Source: Modestobacter caceresii
Lineage (GTDB): Bacteria; Actinomycetota; Actinomycetes; Mycobacteriales; Geodermatophilaceae
Length of the DNA: 64,000 nt
Assembly: GCF_000761485.1 (NCBI RefSeq)
Contig: NZ_JPMX01000075.1
Coordinates: 99,052 to 163,051, forward strand
Direction of reading: 5' to 3'
Part shown: positions 24,654 through 32,868 of the stretch, piece by piece
How the letters are laid out: each line of letters begins with the position of its first letter
How positions within the stretch are numbered: position 1 is the first letter of the stretch
Program-made: the position numbers and the translations under genes
The notes under the pieces: model-generated
The model's input: the letters and a program-made list of their open reading frames with translations, nothing else
Told to the model about the DNA's origin: nothing
The model's database searches: none

Positions 24654-25142
24654 GTGGGCACACTGGAGCAGGAGCACGCGCACGGTGCGTCGTCGGTCGC
24701 GGCGGTCGGGCCGGTGAGCGCGCTGATCCCGGCGGTCGCGCGGGCGCACCGCACGCTGGCGGGGACCCTGCTGCGGGAGGTCGGCCTCTACCCGGGCCAG
24801 GAGCTCCTGCTGATGCAGCTCTGGGAGCACGAGCCGCGCTCGCCCGGCGAACTCGCCCGGGCGCTGCGGGTCGAGCCGCCGACTGCCGTCAAGGCGGTCT
24901 CCCGACTGGAGGACGCGGGGTTCGTGCAGCGGGAACGGTCGACCGACGACCGTCGGGTGGTGCTGGTGTCGCTGACCGCGAGCGGCCGGGCGCTGCGTGC
25001 GCGGGTCGAGCAGATCTGGGCCGAGCTGGAGCGGCGCACGGTCGGGGACCTCAGTCAGGCCGACCGCGCGCGGCTGATCGAGCTGCTGGGCTCGATCAGC
25101 CGCAACGTCGGTGACGTCGGCCCGGACCCGTGCGGGCCCTGA
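24654..25142 (+). CDS. MarR family transcriptional regulator
   Basis: This protein of about 162 residues is a MarR repressor. The winged helix includes SPGELARALRVEPPTAVKAV and RLEDAGFVQRERSTDDRRVV, the wing with its typical Asp-Arg-Arg. VSLTASGRALRARVEQIW follows. No ATG fits. The GTG at 24654 gives a normal family length, while a later GTG at 24714 would remove the first helix region. It probably controls the divergent NmrA-like gene and itself in response to small phenolics or oxidants, which is inference from the family. Confidence 0.85.
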   Translation: MGTLEQEHAHGASSVAAVGPVSALIPAVARAHRTLAGTLLREVGLYPGQELLLMQLWEHEPRSPGELARALRVEPPTAVKAVSRLEDAGFVQRERSTDDRRVVLVSLTASGRALRARVEQIWAELERRTVGDLSQADRARLIELLGSISRNVGDVGPDPCGP

Positions 25143-25170
25143 CCTCGTCCCGGCGAGGGGAGACGCTGGG

Positions 25171-25323
25171 TCAGCCGCGACGACTGGTGCCGGTGCCGCC
25201 GCTCTTCTTGCCGCGCATCGAGGAGATGGCGTTCTTGATCTTGGCCTGGTTCTGCGGCTTCTTCGCCTCTGTCATGGCCTTCTTGGCGACCGCGCCCTTG
25301 GTGAGCTTGCTGATCAGTCCCAT
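25171..25323 (-). CDS. Small basic protein of 50 residues
   Basis: This short gene reads MGLISKLTKGAVAKKAMTEA at its start, continues with a lysine/asparagine-rich helix and ends GGTGTSRRG. A very good ribosome site, GAAGGAG, lies 5-6 nt upstream of the ATG at 25323. The protein is strongly basic, with ten or more Lys/Arg, and probably forms one amphipathic helix. I recognise similar unannotated short proteins in related actinobacteria. The role is unknown; nucleic-acid or membrane binding are possible. It follows the voltage-sensor-like gene by 84 bp on the same strand. Confidence 0.75.
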   Translation of the reverse strand: MGLISKLTKGAVAKKAMTEAKKPQNQAKIKNAISSMRGKKSGGTGTSRRG

Positions 25324-25407
25324 GGTGTTCTCCTTCGTCTCGTCTGCCCGGTGTTCCCCTGTCGGTGCCCGCCCAGCGCGCGCTCAACCGGCCCCGGGGG
25401 GTCTCGT

Positions 25408-26073
25408 TCAGCTGGACGCCGGCCGGCCCTCGTCGGCGTCCCGGGCTGCATCCCCGTCCTCGTCCTCGTCGTCCGGCGCGTCCCCCAGACCGCTGTCCCG
25501 GGCCAACAGGTAGGTCGCCCCGCCCAGCAGGGCCCCGGCGATCACCGAGAGGACCACGACCACCGGTGGGCTCACGGGGCCGAGCGCCCAGGTGAGCAGC
25601 GACCGGGAGCGGGAGGTCGGGTCCGCCAGGACCACACCCACGAAGACGGCGGCCAGCAGACCCGCCCCGGCCGCGAAGACGGCGGAGGCCCGGCCGGTCC
25701 ACCCCAGGCGGTCGGCGAGCTCCCGGGCGGCCCGCACGATCCGGCCGGCCCGCAGCACCCGGAGCGCGCCGACCGCACGGACCAGCCGGAGCAGCTGGAC
25801 CGGTCCGACGGCGAGCACGATCGCCACCAGCACGGCGAAGCTGAGCGCCAGCAACCCCACGTGCCCCCGGATCCAGGCACGCTTGTCCTCGGCCACGACC
25901 AGCAGCACGACCGCCTCGCCGACGAGCACGACCCCGCTGGCGACGTCCACCCAGCGGCCGGCGGTGCCCAGCGGCCCGCCGGCGAAGGTCAGGAACATCG
26001 CCGGCACCGAGGCGAGCGCCGCGACCAGGACGGGGAGTGCCAGACGGCGCTCCCACCGTTCCTCCCGGCTCAC
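25408..26073 (-). CDS. Voltage-sensor-like membrane protein without a pore filter
   Basis: This 221-residue protein has about six hydrophobic segments. The fourth, LLRLVRAVGALRVLRAGRIV, has arginines about every third residue like the S4 helix of voltage-gated channels. Two further helices follow, but the stretch between them (LADPTSRSRSLLTWALG) lacks a TVGYG-type selectivity filter. The C-terminus is an acidic cytoplasmic tail (DDEDEDGDAARDADEG). It looks like a reduced ion-channel family member, a regulator, or a proton-permeable voltage sensor. The start is a GTG at 26073, 19 bp after the LLM oxidoreductase stop. Confidence 0.72.
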   Translation of the reverse strand: MSREERWERRLALPVLVAALASVPAMFLTFAGGPLGTAGRWVDVASGVVLVGEAVVLLVVAEDKRAWIRGHVGLLALSFAVLVAIVLAVGPVQLLRLVRAVGALRVLRAGRIVRAARELADRLGWTGRASAVFAAGAGLLAAVFVGVVLADPTSRSRSLLTWALGPVSPPVVVVLSVIAGALLGGATYLLARDSGLGDAPDDEDEDGDAARDADEGRPASS

Positions 26074-26092
26074 GGCGCACCTCGCACAGGGG

Positions 26093-27061
26093 TCAGGACG
26101 ACGGGGTCAGCGAACGCACCCGCTCGATGAGCTCGCTCTTGCAGACCTCGAGGAACCCGTCCGGGTCCGGACCTGCGTTCTGGAAGACGAGGTGGTCGAA
26201 ACCGGCGTCGACGTAGGGCTGCGCCTGCTGCACGTGCCGGTCGAGGTCCGGGCCGCAGGAGAACTGGCCCTTGACGTCCTCGGCGGTCACCGTGCTGCTG
26301 GCGGCGTCGAAGTTGACCGGGTTGGGCAGCTCGCTCATCACCTTCCAGCCGGACAGCGCCCAGCGGCTGGTCTTCAGCGCCTCCTGCGCGGCGGCGTCCT
26401 CGTCCGGCGCCCAGGCCATCGGCACCTCGGCGTACTTCGGGCCGCTGCCGCCGTGCTCGGCGTAGGCCTCGACGAGCTCGGCCTTCGGCTCGGTGGCGAA
26501 CAGCCCGCTCCCGTACTGGGCCGCGAGCTTGGAGGCCCCCGGGCCGCCGCTGGCGACGGCGATCACCGGCAGCTGGTCGGGCAGGTCGAACACCCGGGCG
26601 TCCTCGAGGGTGAGGTACTTCCCCTCGTAGGACTGGTAGCCGCCCTGCCACAGCAGGTTGATGATCTCCAGCGCCTCGCGGAGCATGTGGTGCCGGATCC
26701 GGACGGCGGGCCAGCCGCCCCCGACCACGTGCTCGTTGAGCCGTTCACCGGACCCGATGCCCAGGGTGAAGCGGTTGCCGGAGAGCAGCTGCACGGTGGC
26801 GGCGGCCTGGGCGATGATCGCCGGGTGGTACCGGATCATCGGGCAGGTCACGCCGGTGGCCAGGCCGATCCGCTCGGTCTTCGCCGCCATGCTCCCGAGC
26901 ATCGACCAGGTGAACCCGCTGTGGCCCTGCTCCTCCAGCCACGGGTGGTAGTGGTCGCTCAGCTCGACGAAGTCGAAGCCGGCCTCCTCGGCCGCCACCG
27001 TCTGCTCGACGATCTCCGTGGGGCTGAACGCCTCGGTGGCGAGCTTGTAGCCGACCTGCAT
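26093..27061 (-). CDS. LLM-class F420-dependent oxidoreductase
   Basis: This 322-residue protein is a luciferase-like TIM-barrel flavin/F420 enzyme. The start MQVGYKLATEAF, the ELSDHYHPWLEEQGHS segment, RIGLATGVTCPMIRYHPAII and LGIGSGERLNEHVVG match the F420-dependent glucose-6-phosphate dehydrogenase-like subgroup. The natural substrate cannot be told from the sequence. The ATG at 27061 has a GGAGGG site 6 nt upstream, better than an ATG 21 bp earlier. It is followed closely by the voltage-sensor-like gene. Confidence 0.88.
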   Translation of the reverse strand: MQVGYKLATEAFSPTEIVEQTVAAEEAGFDFVELSDHYHPWLEEQGHSGFTWSMLGSMAAKTERIGLATGVTCPMIRYHPAIIAQAAATVQLLSGNRFTLGIGSGERLNEHVVGGGWPAVRIRHHMLREALEIINLLWQGGYQSYEGKYLTLEDARVFDLPDQLPVIAVASGGPGASKLAAQYGSGLFATEPKAELVEAYAEHGGSGPKYAEVPMAWAPDEDAAAQEALKTSRWALSGWKVMSELPNPVNFDAASSTVTAEDVKGQFSCGPDLDRHVQQAQPYVDAGFDHLVFQNAGPDPDGFLEVCKSELIERVRSLTPSS

Positions 27062-27132
27062 GGGGAGTCCCTCCGTCGTCACCTGCTGTCTGGACGGCGG
27101 TGCCCGGGAGGTCGGCAGCGGAAACCGGCCGG

Positions 27133-27903
27133 TCAGCCGACGACCAGGCCCCAGGGGTCGGCGTCCACCTCGTCGGCCTGGGCACGGGTCAGCTCACCGA
27201 CGTCCACCAGCCGGTCCAGCACGTGCTCCTGCCGGCCGGCGGCCCGGTCGGGGTGTCGCACCGGGTCGTAGGCGCTCGGGGCCTGCAGCAGGCCGGCCAG
27301 CAGCGTGGCCTGGGCCCAGCTGAGCTCCTCGGGCGGCACGCCGAAGTACCCCTGCGCCGCCGCGGTGGCACCGGTGAAGCCGTGCCCGAAGTAGGCGTCG
27401 TCCAGGTACATCCGGAGCACGGCGTCCTCGCTCCACGTGCGGTCCAGCTTCAGCGCCAGCACCACCGCGGAGACCCGGTCGGTGAACCCGTTCTCCCCGC
27501 CCTCGTAGACGTTCTTCGCCAGCTGCTGGTGCAGCGTCGACCCGCCCAGGTCGACGCCGGTCAGCGCTCCGCGGGCCGCCCGCACCACACCGCGCGGGTC
27601 GACGCCCGGGTGGCTGCGGAAGTGGCTGTCCTCGGGGGCCAGCACGGCCGCCGACAGCCGCGCCGGCAGTGGCCCGGACAGCGGCGGCGCTGCGGCGGCC
27701 GCCAGCCGGGCGTCCACCCGGTCCCGGGCGTCGCCGACGTCGGGGGTCAACTGCCAGGCCACGGCGAGGAAGAGCAGCCCGACGAGGGCGAGGGCGACCA
27801 TGGCCCGGACCGCACGGCGCAGCGCCCGGCGCCCCCAGGACACCCGCCGTGGCTGCGGGGCCGGTGCGGGCGACCGGGTGGGCCGGGACGCCGTCGTCAC
27901 CAC
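27133..27903 (-). CDS. Monofunctional peptidoglycan glycosyltransferase (GT51), copy 1
   Basis: This 256-residue protein has a cytoplasmic Arg/Pro-rich N-terminus, one membrane anchor (MVALALVGLLFLAVAW) and a GT51 domain with EDSHFRSHPGVDP and GGSTLHQQLAKNVY. It would polymerise lipid II into glycan strands outside the membrane. No transpeptidase domain follows. The third motif, normally RKxxE, reads DRVSA, so the usual Glu is replaced by Ser, which may reduce activity. I chose the GTG at 27903 because it gives the same length as the paralogue at 29894-30661. No ATG is well placed. Confidence 0.82.
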   Translation of the reverse strand: MVTTASRPTRSPAPAPQPRRVSWGRRALRRAVRAMVALALVGLLFLAVAWQLTPDVGDARDRVDARLAAAAAPPLSGPLPARLSAAVLAPEDSHFRSHPGVDPRGVVRAARGALTGVDLGGSTLHQQLAKNVYEGGENGFTDRVSAVVLALKLDRTWSEDAVLRMYLDDAYFGHGFTGATAAAQGYFGVPPEELSWAQATLLAGLLQAPSAYDPVRHPDRAAGRQEHVLDRLVDVGELTRAQADEVDADPWGLVVG

Positions 27904-28085
27904 GCCGGCCCACCGGCGGACGTCGGGGCGTGCGGTGCGGACATCGGGTGCTCCTCGGCTGGGGTGCGGTGCTCCCCCAGTCGACCGCAGCCCACCCGCG
28001 GCGCGCATCGGCCCGCGCGCTGACCTCCGCCGTCCCACCTGCACCCCCGGGCGGACCCCTGCCTCCGCTCCTGGGTGGACCCCGG

Positions 28086-28562
28086 TCAGGCCGGGGTGGC
28101 CAGCCGGGCCAGCAGCCGGTCCAGGAACGGCACCTGGCCCTTGACGAGCTTGGCCCGCGCCTCCGCGACCGGGAACCACCCGGCCCGGTCGATCTCGGGG
28201 AACTGCTGGACCCGGCCCGTCCGGGGCGGCCACTCCAGGTCGAAGGTGTTGCTGGTGCAGGCTGCGGCGTCCAGGTCGCCCGCCGCGGCGAAGACGGTGA
28301 GCAGCTTGCCGCTGGTCACCCGCAGCTCACCGAGGTCGAGGAACTCCTGCGCCGGCACCGGCGAGCCGAGCTCCTCGGCGAACTCTCGGCGGGCCACGTC
28401 CAGCGGCTCCTCCCCCTGGCCGTGCTCGCCCTTGGGGATCGACCACCCGCCGTCGTCCTTGCGCGCCCAGAACGGGCCACCCATGTGCCCGAGCAGCACC
28501 TCGACCCCACCGTCACTGGAGACCCGGTGGAGCAGCACCCCGGCGCTGCGCGTGACTGGCAC
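28086..28562 (-). CDS. NUDIX hydrolase
   Basis: This 158-residue protein (from the GTG at 28562) has a complete NUDIX box, GEHGQGEEPLDVARREFAEELG, split here as GEHGQGEEPLD and VARREFAEELG. The early SAGVLLHRV and GGWSIPKG belong to the subgroup of small NUDIX enzymes that hydrolyse (di)nucleotides or capped phosphates. An in-frame ATG at 28619 would add 19 Pro/Ala-rich residues and is a reasonable alternative start. It diverges from rtcB. A link to RNA end-processing is possible but is inference from position only. Confidence 0.85.
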   Translation of the reverse strand: MPVTRSAGVLLHRVSSDGGVEVLLGHMGGPFWARKDDGGWSIPKGEHGQGEEPLDVARREFAEELGSPVPAQEFLDLGELRVTSGKLLTVFAAAGDLDAAACTSNTFDLEWPPRTGRVQQFPEIDRAGWFPVAEARAKLVKGQVPFLDRLLARLATPA

Positions 28563-28717
28563 GCCCGGCAGCTTCGCACGGGGCCGGCCGGGTAAAGCGG
28601 GTGCGGGTCCAGCCGGCATCGCGTTGACTGCCCCGGCCGCGCGGCACCACCGACACCCCCGCAGGTCCACCGAAATGGCCATTCTGGTGGACGGGGTGGA
28701 GCACACGGGAAGGGACC

Positions 28718-29881
28718 ATGGAGACCATCAACGGACGGCTGCTGAGCTGGGCGTCCATCCTCGACCCCGGCACCCGCGAGCAGGCCGAGCGCACCGCGGC
28801 GATGCCGTTCATCCGCCCGTACCTGGCGCTGATGCCCGACGCCCACCTGGGCAAGGGCGCGACCGTCGGCTCGGTCATCCCCACCGAAGGCGCCATCATC
28901 CCGGCCGCGGTCGGCGTCGACATCGGCTGCGGGATGATGGCGGTGCGCACCCAGTTCGACGCATCTGCCCTCGCCGGCCGGGACCTGTCCGTGCTGCACG
29001 GGCAGATCTCCCGCTCGGTGCCGCTGTCGGCCGGGCGGAACAACAAGGCGGTCCGGCCCACCGCCGAGCCCCGGGTCGCCGAGCTCCGCGCGCTGCCCGG
29101 CATCGCCCAGGCCGACGGCGCCGCCGGCAACTGGCCGCTGCAGCTGGGCTCGCTCGGCTCGGGCAACCACTTCATCGAGGTGTCGCTGGACGAGCAGGAC
29201 CGGGTGTGGCTGTTCCTGCACTCCGGCTCCCGCGGGGTCGGCAACAAGCTCGCGTCGGTGCACATCCGCCGGGCCCAGGAGTGGTGCCGGGCGCAGGGGG
29301 TCGAGCTGGCCGACCGCGACCTGGCGTACCTGCAGGAGGGGACGCCGGAGTTCGACGCGTACCTGGAGGCGCTGCGCTGGGCGCAGCGGTTCGCCTTCCT
29401 CAATCGCGAGGAGATGATGGACCGGGTCGTCGAGCAGCTGGGCCGGTTCGTCCGGGACGACGTCCAGCGGCTGGAGACGGTGAACTGCCACCACAACTAC
29501 ACCGAGCGCGAGCGGCACGACGGGCGCGAGGTGTGGCTGTCCCGCAAGGGCGCGATCTCCGCCCGCCGGGGACAGGCCGGGCTGATCCCCGGCTCGATGG
29601 GGACGGCGTCCTACGTCGTCTCCGGGCTGGGCAACGCGACGGCGCTGATGTCGGCCCCGCACGGGGCCGGCCGCAACCACTCGCGGAACGCCGCCCGCCG
29701 GCTGTTCAGCCGGGAGGACCTGGAGCAGCGGATGACCGGGATCGCCTGGGGGCACTCCGACGCGTTCCTGGACGAGCACCCGGATGCGTACAAGCCGATC
29801 GACCAGGTGATGGCCGACGCGGCCGACCTGGTGGAGGTCCGGCACACGCTGCGCCAGGTCGTCAACGTCAAGGGCGACTGA
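28718..29881 (+). CDS. rtcB: RtcB-family RNA ligase
   Basis: This 387-residue protein is RtcB, which joins 2',3'-cyclic phosphate and 5'-hydroxyl RNA ends using GTP and Mn2+. It has PDAHLGKGATVGSVIP, VGVDIGCGM (metal Asp and Cys), GSGNHFIEV, HSGSRGVGNK, GSMGTASYVVSG and the HGAGRNHSR site of histidine guanylylation. Its length matches the shorter RtcB2-like group rather than the long tRNA-splicing form. No archease or RtcR-type regulator is nearby. The ATG at 28718 has an AAGGGA site. It is flanked by two paralogous transglycosylase genes. Confidence 0.93.
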   Translation: METINGRLLSWASILDPGTREQAERTAAMPFIRPYLALMPDAHLGKGATVGSVIPTEGAIIPAAVGVDIGCGMMAVRTQFDASALAGRDLSVLHGQISRSVPLSAGRNNKAVRPTAEPRVAELRALPGIAQADGAAGNWPLQLGSLGSGNHFIEVSLDEQDRVWLFLHSGSRGVGNKLASVHIRRAQEWCRAQGVELADRDLAYLQEGTPEFDAYLEALRWAQRFAFLNREEMMDRVVEQLGRFVRDDVQRLETVNCHHNYTERERHDGREVWLSRKGAISARRGQAGLIPGSMGTASYVVSGLGNATALMSAPHGAGRNHSRNAARRLFSREDLEQRMTGIAWGHSDAFLDEHPDAYKPIDQVMADAADLVEVRHTLRQVVNVKGD

Positions 29882-29893
29882 AGAAGGACCCGG

Positions 29894-30661
29894 TCAGCTG
29901 GTGACCAGACCCCAGTCGTCGGCAGCGATCTCGGCGGCCTCGTCGCGGCCCAGCACGCCCTCGTCGACCAGCCGGCCCAGCACGTGGGCCTGCCGCTGGC
30001 CGGCGAGGGCCGGGGACACCAGCGGGTCGTAGGCGGTGGGCGCGGCGAACAGGCCGGCGAGCAGCGTCGCCTGCGCCCAGCTCAGCTGGTCGGGCGGCAC
30101 CCCGAAGTAGCCCTGGGTGGCCGCGGTCAGCCCGACGAAGCCGTGGCCGTAGTACCCGTTGTCCAGGTACATCCGCAGCAGCTCGTCCTTGCTGTACGCC
30201 GCGTCCAGCTTGAGCGCGAGGACGACGGCCTCAGCCTTCTGCACCGGGCCGTTCTCCCCACCCAGGTACACGTTCTTGGCCAGCTGCTGCACCAGCGTCG
30301 ACCCGCCCTGGTCGGTGCCCGACACCAGCCCCCAGAACGCGCGGACCGCCCCGGTCGGGCTCACCCCGAGGTGGCTGGTGAAGCCGGTGTCCTCGGTCGC
30401 GAGCAGGGCCTGCACGAAGGCCGGGGCGGGCTCCACCTGCAGCGGGGGCGCACCCTGCTCGGCCAGGTGCGCCGCGACCCGCGCCGCGGCGTCGTCGACC
30501 GGCGGCGTCCGCGCCCAGCCGATGCCGACCACGACCACGCCCAGGAAGACCAGCACCAGGGCCAGCCCGCCGAGGCGGCGCAGCACCCGCCGGGGCCAGG
30601 ATCGCCGGGGAGGCAGTGGCTCGGCGGTCGCCCGGGCACGCTGCAGGGTGCCTGCTGACAC
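29894..30661 (-). CDS. Monofunctional peptidoglycan glycosyltransferase (GT51), copy 2
   Basis: This 255-residue paralogue of the gene at 27133-27903 has a short basic cytoplasmic tail, one membrane anchor (LALVLVFLGVVVVGIGWA) and a GT51 domain with EDTGFTSHLGVSP, GGSTLVQQLAKNVYLGGENG and QKAEAVVLALKLD, which keeps the Lys and Glu of motif 3. MYLDNGYYGHGFVG and YFGVPPDQLSWAQATLLAGL are shared with copy 1. The start is a GTG at 30661. It converges with rtcB with 12 bp between stops. A 26-bp palindrome sits 40 bp upstream. Confidence 0.86.
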   Translation of the reverse strand: MSAGTLQRARATAEPLPPRRSWPRRVLRRLGGLALVLVFLGVVVVGIGWARTPPVDDAAARVAAHLAEQGAPPLQVEPAPAFVQALLATEDTGFTSHLGVSPTGAVRAFWGLVSGTDQGGSTLVQQLAKNVYLGGENGPVQKAEAVVLALKLDAAYSKDELLRMYLDNGYYGHGFVGLTAATQGYFGVPPDQLSWAQATLLAGLFAAPTAYDPLVSPALAGQRQAHVLGRLVDEGVLGRDEAAEIAADDWGLVTS

Positions 30662-30700
30662 CGGTCGACCACCTTCCCGTCCGGCCGCACCAGGACCTGG

Positions 30701-30726
30701 ACGGCACCGATCATGATCGGTGCCGT
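30701..30726. promoter_or_regulatory. Perfect 26-bp palindrome
   Basis: Positions 30701-30713 (ACGGCACCGATCA) are exactly complementary to 30714-30726. With no loop it looks more like a protein-binding operator than a terminator. It lies 40 bp upstream of the minus-strand transglycosylase start and 100 bp past the metallophosphoesterase stop. The binding protein is unknown. Confidence 0.6.
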
Positions 30727-30825
30727 GGTCGAGTCCGGGGAGCCCGGACGGCGGCCGGAGCGGCCCTGGGCGCCGGACTCCACCCTTCCGGGGGACGCAC
30801 GGGGCGGGCGTCGCTCAGCGGACGG

Positions 30826-32682
30826 TCACTCCGGCAGCGGCCAGGGACGCTCCTCGCTGATGCCGAGCCCGGTGCTGCAGAGGCGGTCCGGGTCGATGTC
30901 CTGCGGGCGGAAGTAGACCGTCGAGGCGGTGACGTCGTCGCCGAAGTCCCGCGGGGAGTCCGCCGTCGGCGGGGCCACCAGCACCGGCTGCGTCGACTCG
31001 ATCGAGAAGCGGATGACCCGGGTGAACTGGCAGTCGGTGGCGACCGACACGATGCTGAACTCGATCGGCGGGCGACCGGTGCCGCGCACGATGTTGTCCA
31101 GCCCGCCGGCTCCGGTCGAGCCCTCGACGAGGTCGATCACCCCGTCCTCGTCCTGCACCTCGGAGCTGTCGTTCTGGGCGTGGACGTGGCCGGAGATCGT
31201 CTGCCGCACCCGCCCGGGGAGCACCTCGCGCACCTCCTCGGCGGCGACCGGCTCGTGGACGGCGAAGACGTCGATCGTCTCCAGGGCGTCGGCGGGTTCC
31301 CCCGTTTCGGCGTCGATGCCGTCCAGCACGGCGGAGCCGTCGCCGACGAGGGGGTCGTCACCGCCGAGGGCGCCGTCGGCGGGGGCCTCGTCGAGGACGA
31401 TCTCCTCGCTCGCCGGGATCTCCTCGTCCTCCAGCACGCCGAGGGCCTCCCGCACCGCCTCGCGCTGCAGCGGCTCCACCACGTCGGCCGCATCGGCGCC
31501 GTACCGGCCGGGGCCGCCGTAGACCCGGGGGTCCGACAGGCCCGCGACGGTGAGCCCGTAGGCGTCCACGACGCCGGCGGTCACGGCGTAGCCGTCCGCG
31601 GTGGCGACCTTGTCGCCCAGCACGGTGACGCCCGGGACGGAGCGCATGACCTCGACCGTGGCCGGGGAGTCGTGGTTGCCGGCCACCCAGAGCATCGGGG
31701 CGGTCTCGGTGAGGGCGGCGACCGCCTCCAGGTAGGCCGGGGTCAGCTCCTGGCGGGTGCCGAAGGCGCTCTCGTCGCCGGCGTTGACGATCAGGTCGAC
31801 GTCGTAGTTGGCCGCGTACCGCGCCACCAGCGGGTAGTTCGCCGACAGGTGCATGTCGGAGATGGTCATGATCTGCAGCGCCGTCTCCGGCGTCTGGTCG
31901 TCCTCGATCTGGGCCTGCAGCGCCGCCTGGATGCCGACCACCGAGCCGAGCACGTCCAGGGCCTTGTTCGACTGGCTGTAGTAGGCGCTCAGCTCACTGG
32001 GGAACAGCTGCGCCGCGGCGAGCGTGCCGGTCAGCTGCGAGTCCCGCACCCAGTTCGGGTTGTAGCTGAGCACCCCGTACCCGGCGACGGTCACCGTGAC
32101 GGCGGCGGCGCCAGCGGCCTGCAGCGACCGGTACCGCAGCTCGTGCGGGCGGCGCGGCAGGCCTCGCAGGTAGCGGACCGACATGTTGATCGCGGCGGCG
32201 ATGAGCAGACCGGAGACGAGGCCCAGCAGGAACTCGGCGATCAGCCAGGTGGCGATCCGCGGCAGCTGGGCGGTGAAGTCGGCCTGCATCCGCTCCACGA
32301 AGCCGGGCAGGTCACCGCCGGCCAACCTGGTGAGCTGCAGGACGTCGACGTCGACCGGGCTGATGTGCACGCCGAAGGGCACCCCGCTGACCTCGGGGAA
32401 CTCCCAGCTGCCCAGCGTGGTGTCGGCGCTGAGCCCCGGCCGGCTGAGCAGCGTGCCGCGGACCTCGAACGGCACCCCCTGCACGGTCGCCTCGTACGGG
32501 AACGCGCGCAGCGCCGCAGCGGCGCAGACCAGCGGCAGGACCAGCCGCAGCGCCCACCGCAGCACCACCTGGACGACGCGGGAGACGACCTGTCCGGTGC
32601 GCCGGGCGATCCGCTCCGCCTCCTGACGGCGGGTGAACGGGAGAGGGAGGGGCAGCTGGTCGCCGCCGCGGGTGCTGGACAT
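30826..32682 (-). CDS. Membrane-anchored metallophosphoesterase
   Basis: This 618-residue protein has an N-terminal Arg-rich segment, hydrophobic helices near residues 35-60, 165-190 and 205-230, and an extracytoplasmic or cytoplasmic phosphoesterase domain from about 265. The calcineurin-like motifs are in order: TISDMHLS (D-x-H), NAGDESAFG, VAGNHDSP and SGHVHAQ. A large acidic insert (ADGALGGDDPLVGDGSAV) splits the domain. Substrates of this group are not known; phosphodiesters or phospholipids are possible. The ATG at 32682 is clear. It diverges from the zinc-ribbon gene. Confidence 0.87.
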   Translation of the reverse strand: MSSTRGGDQLPLPLPFTRRQEAERIARRTGQVVSRVVQVVLRWALRLVLPLVCAAAALRAFPYEATVQGVPFEVRGTLLSRPGLSADTTLGSWEFPEVSGVPFGVHISPVDVDVLQLTRLAGGDLPGFVERMQADFTAQLPRIATWLIAEFLLGLVSGLLIAAAINMSVRYLRGLPRRPHELRYRSLQAAGAAAVTVTVAGYGVLSYNPNWVRDSQLTGTLAAAQLFPSELSAYYSQSNKALDVLGSVVGIQAALQAQIEDDQTPETALQIMTISDMHLSANYPLVARYAANYDVDLIVNAGDESAFGTRQELTPAYLEAVAALTETAPMLWVAGNHDSPATVEVMRSVPGVTVLGDKVATADGYAVTAGVVDAYGLTVAGLSDPRVYGGPGRYGADAADVVEPLQREAVREALGVLEDEEIPASEEIVLDEAPADGALGGDDPLVGDGSAVLDGIDAETGEPADALETIDVFAVHEPVAAEEVREVLPGRVRQTISGHVHAQNDSSEVQDEDGVIDLVEGSTGAGGLDNIVRGTGRPPIEFSIVSVATDCQFTRVIRFSIESTQPVLVAPPTADSPRDFGDDVTASTVYFRPQDIDPDRLCSTGLGISEERPWPLPE

Positions 32683-32868
32683 CGGGGTCGATTCTCGCGT
32701 GTGGTGCGACGCGCCGCCCCCCTGCCCTGCCTCTCCGGCGCGTCCGGCAGGGGGTCATCGACCCGGAGGGCGGGGCCGGAGGTGACACGCTCCCGGCCCG
32801 GCGTGGGACGCTGGACCCTGACCGACGACGACGCGCTCGCTGACTCGCCGCCGACGAACGGGGCTCCC

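Noticed and set aside
28624..28629. TTGACT as a -35 box for rtcB
   Set aside because: No TANNNT element is found 16-19 bp downstream, so the match alone is not convincing.
27133..30661. Class A penicillin-binding proteins
   Set aside because: Both proteins end soon after the GT51 domain and lack SxxK transpeptidase motifs, so they are monofunctional.
30616..32868. Extension of the zinc-ribbon protein upstream by 750 codons
   Set aside because: The upstream part is antisense to the metallophosphoesterase and has no domain. Conservation begins at the zinc ribbon.
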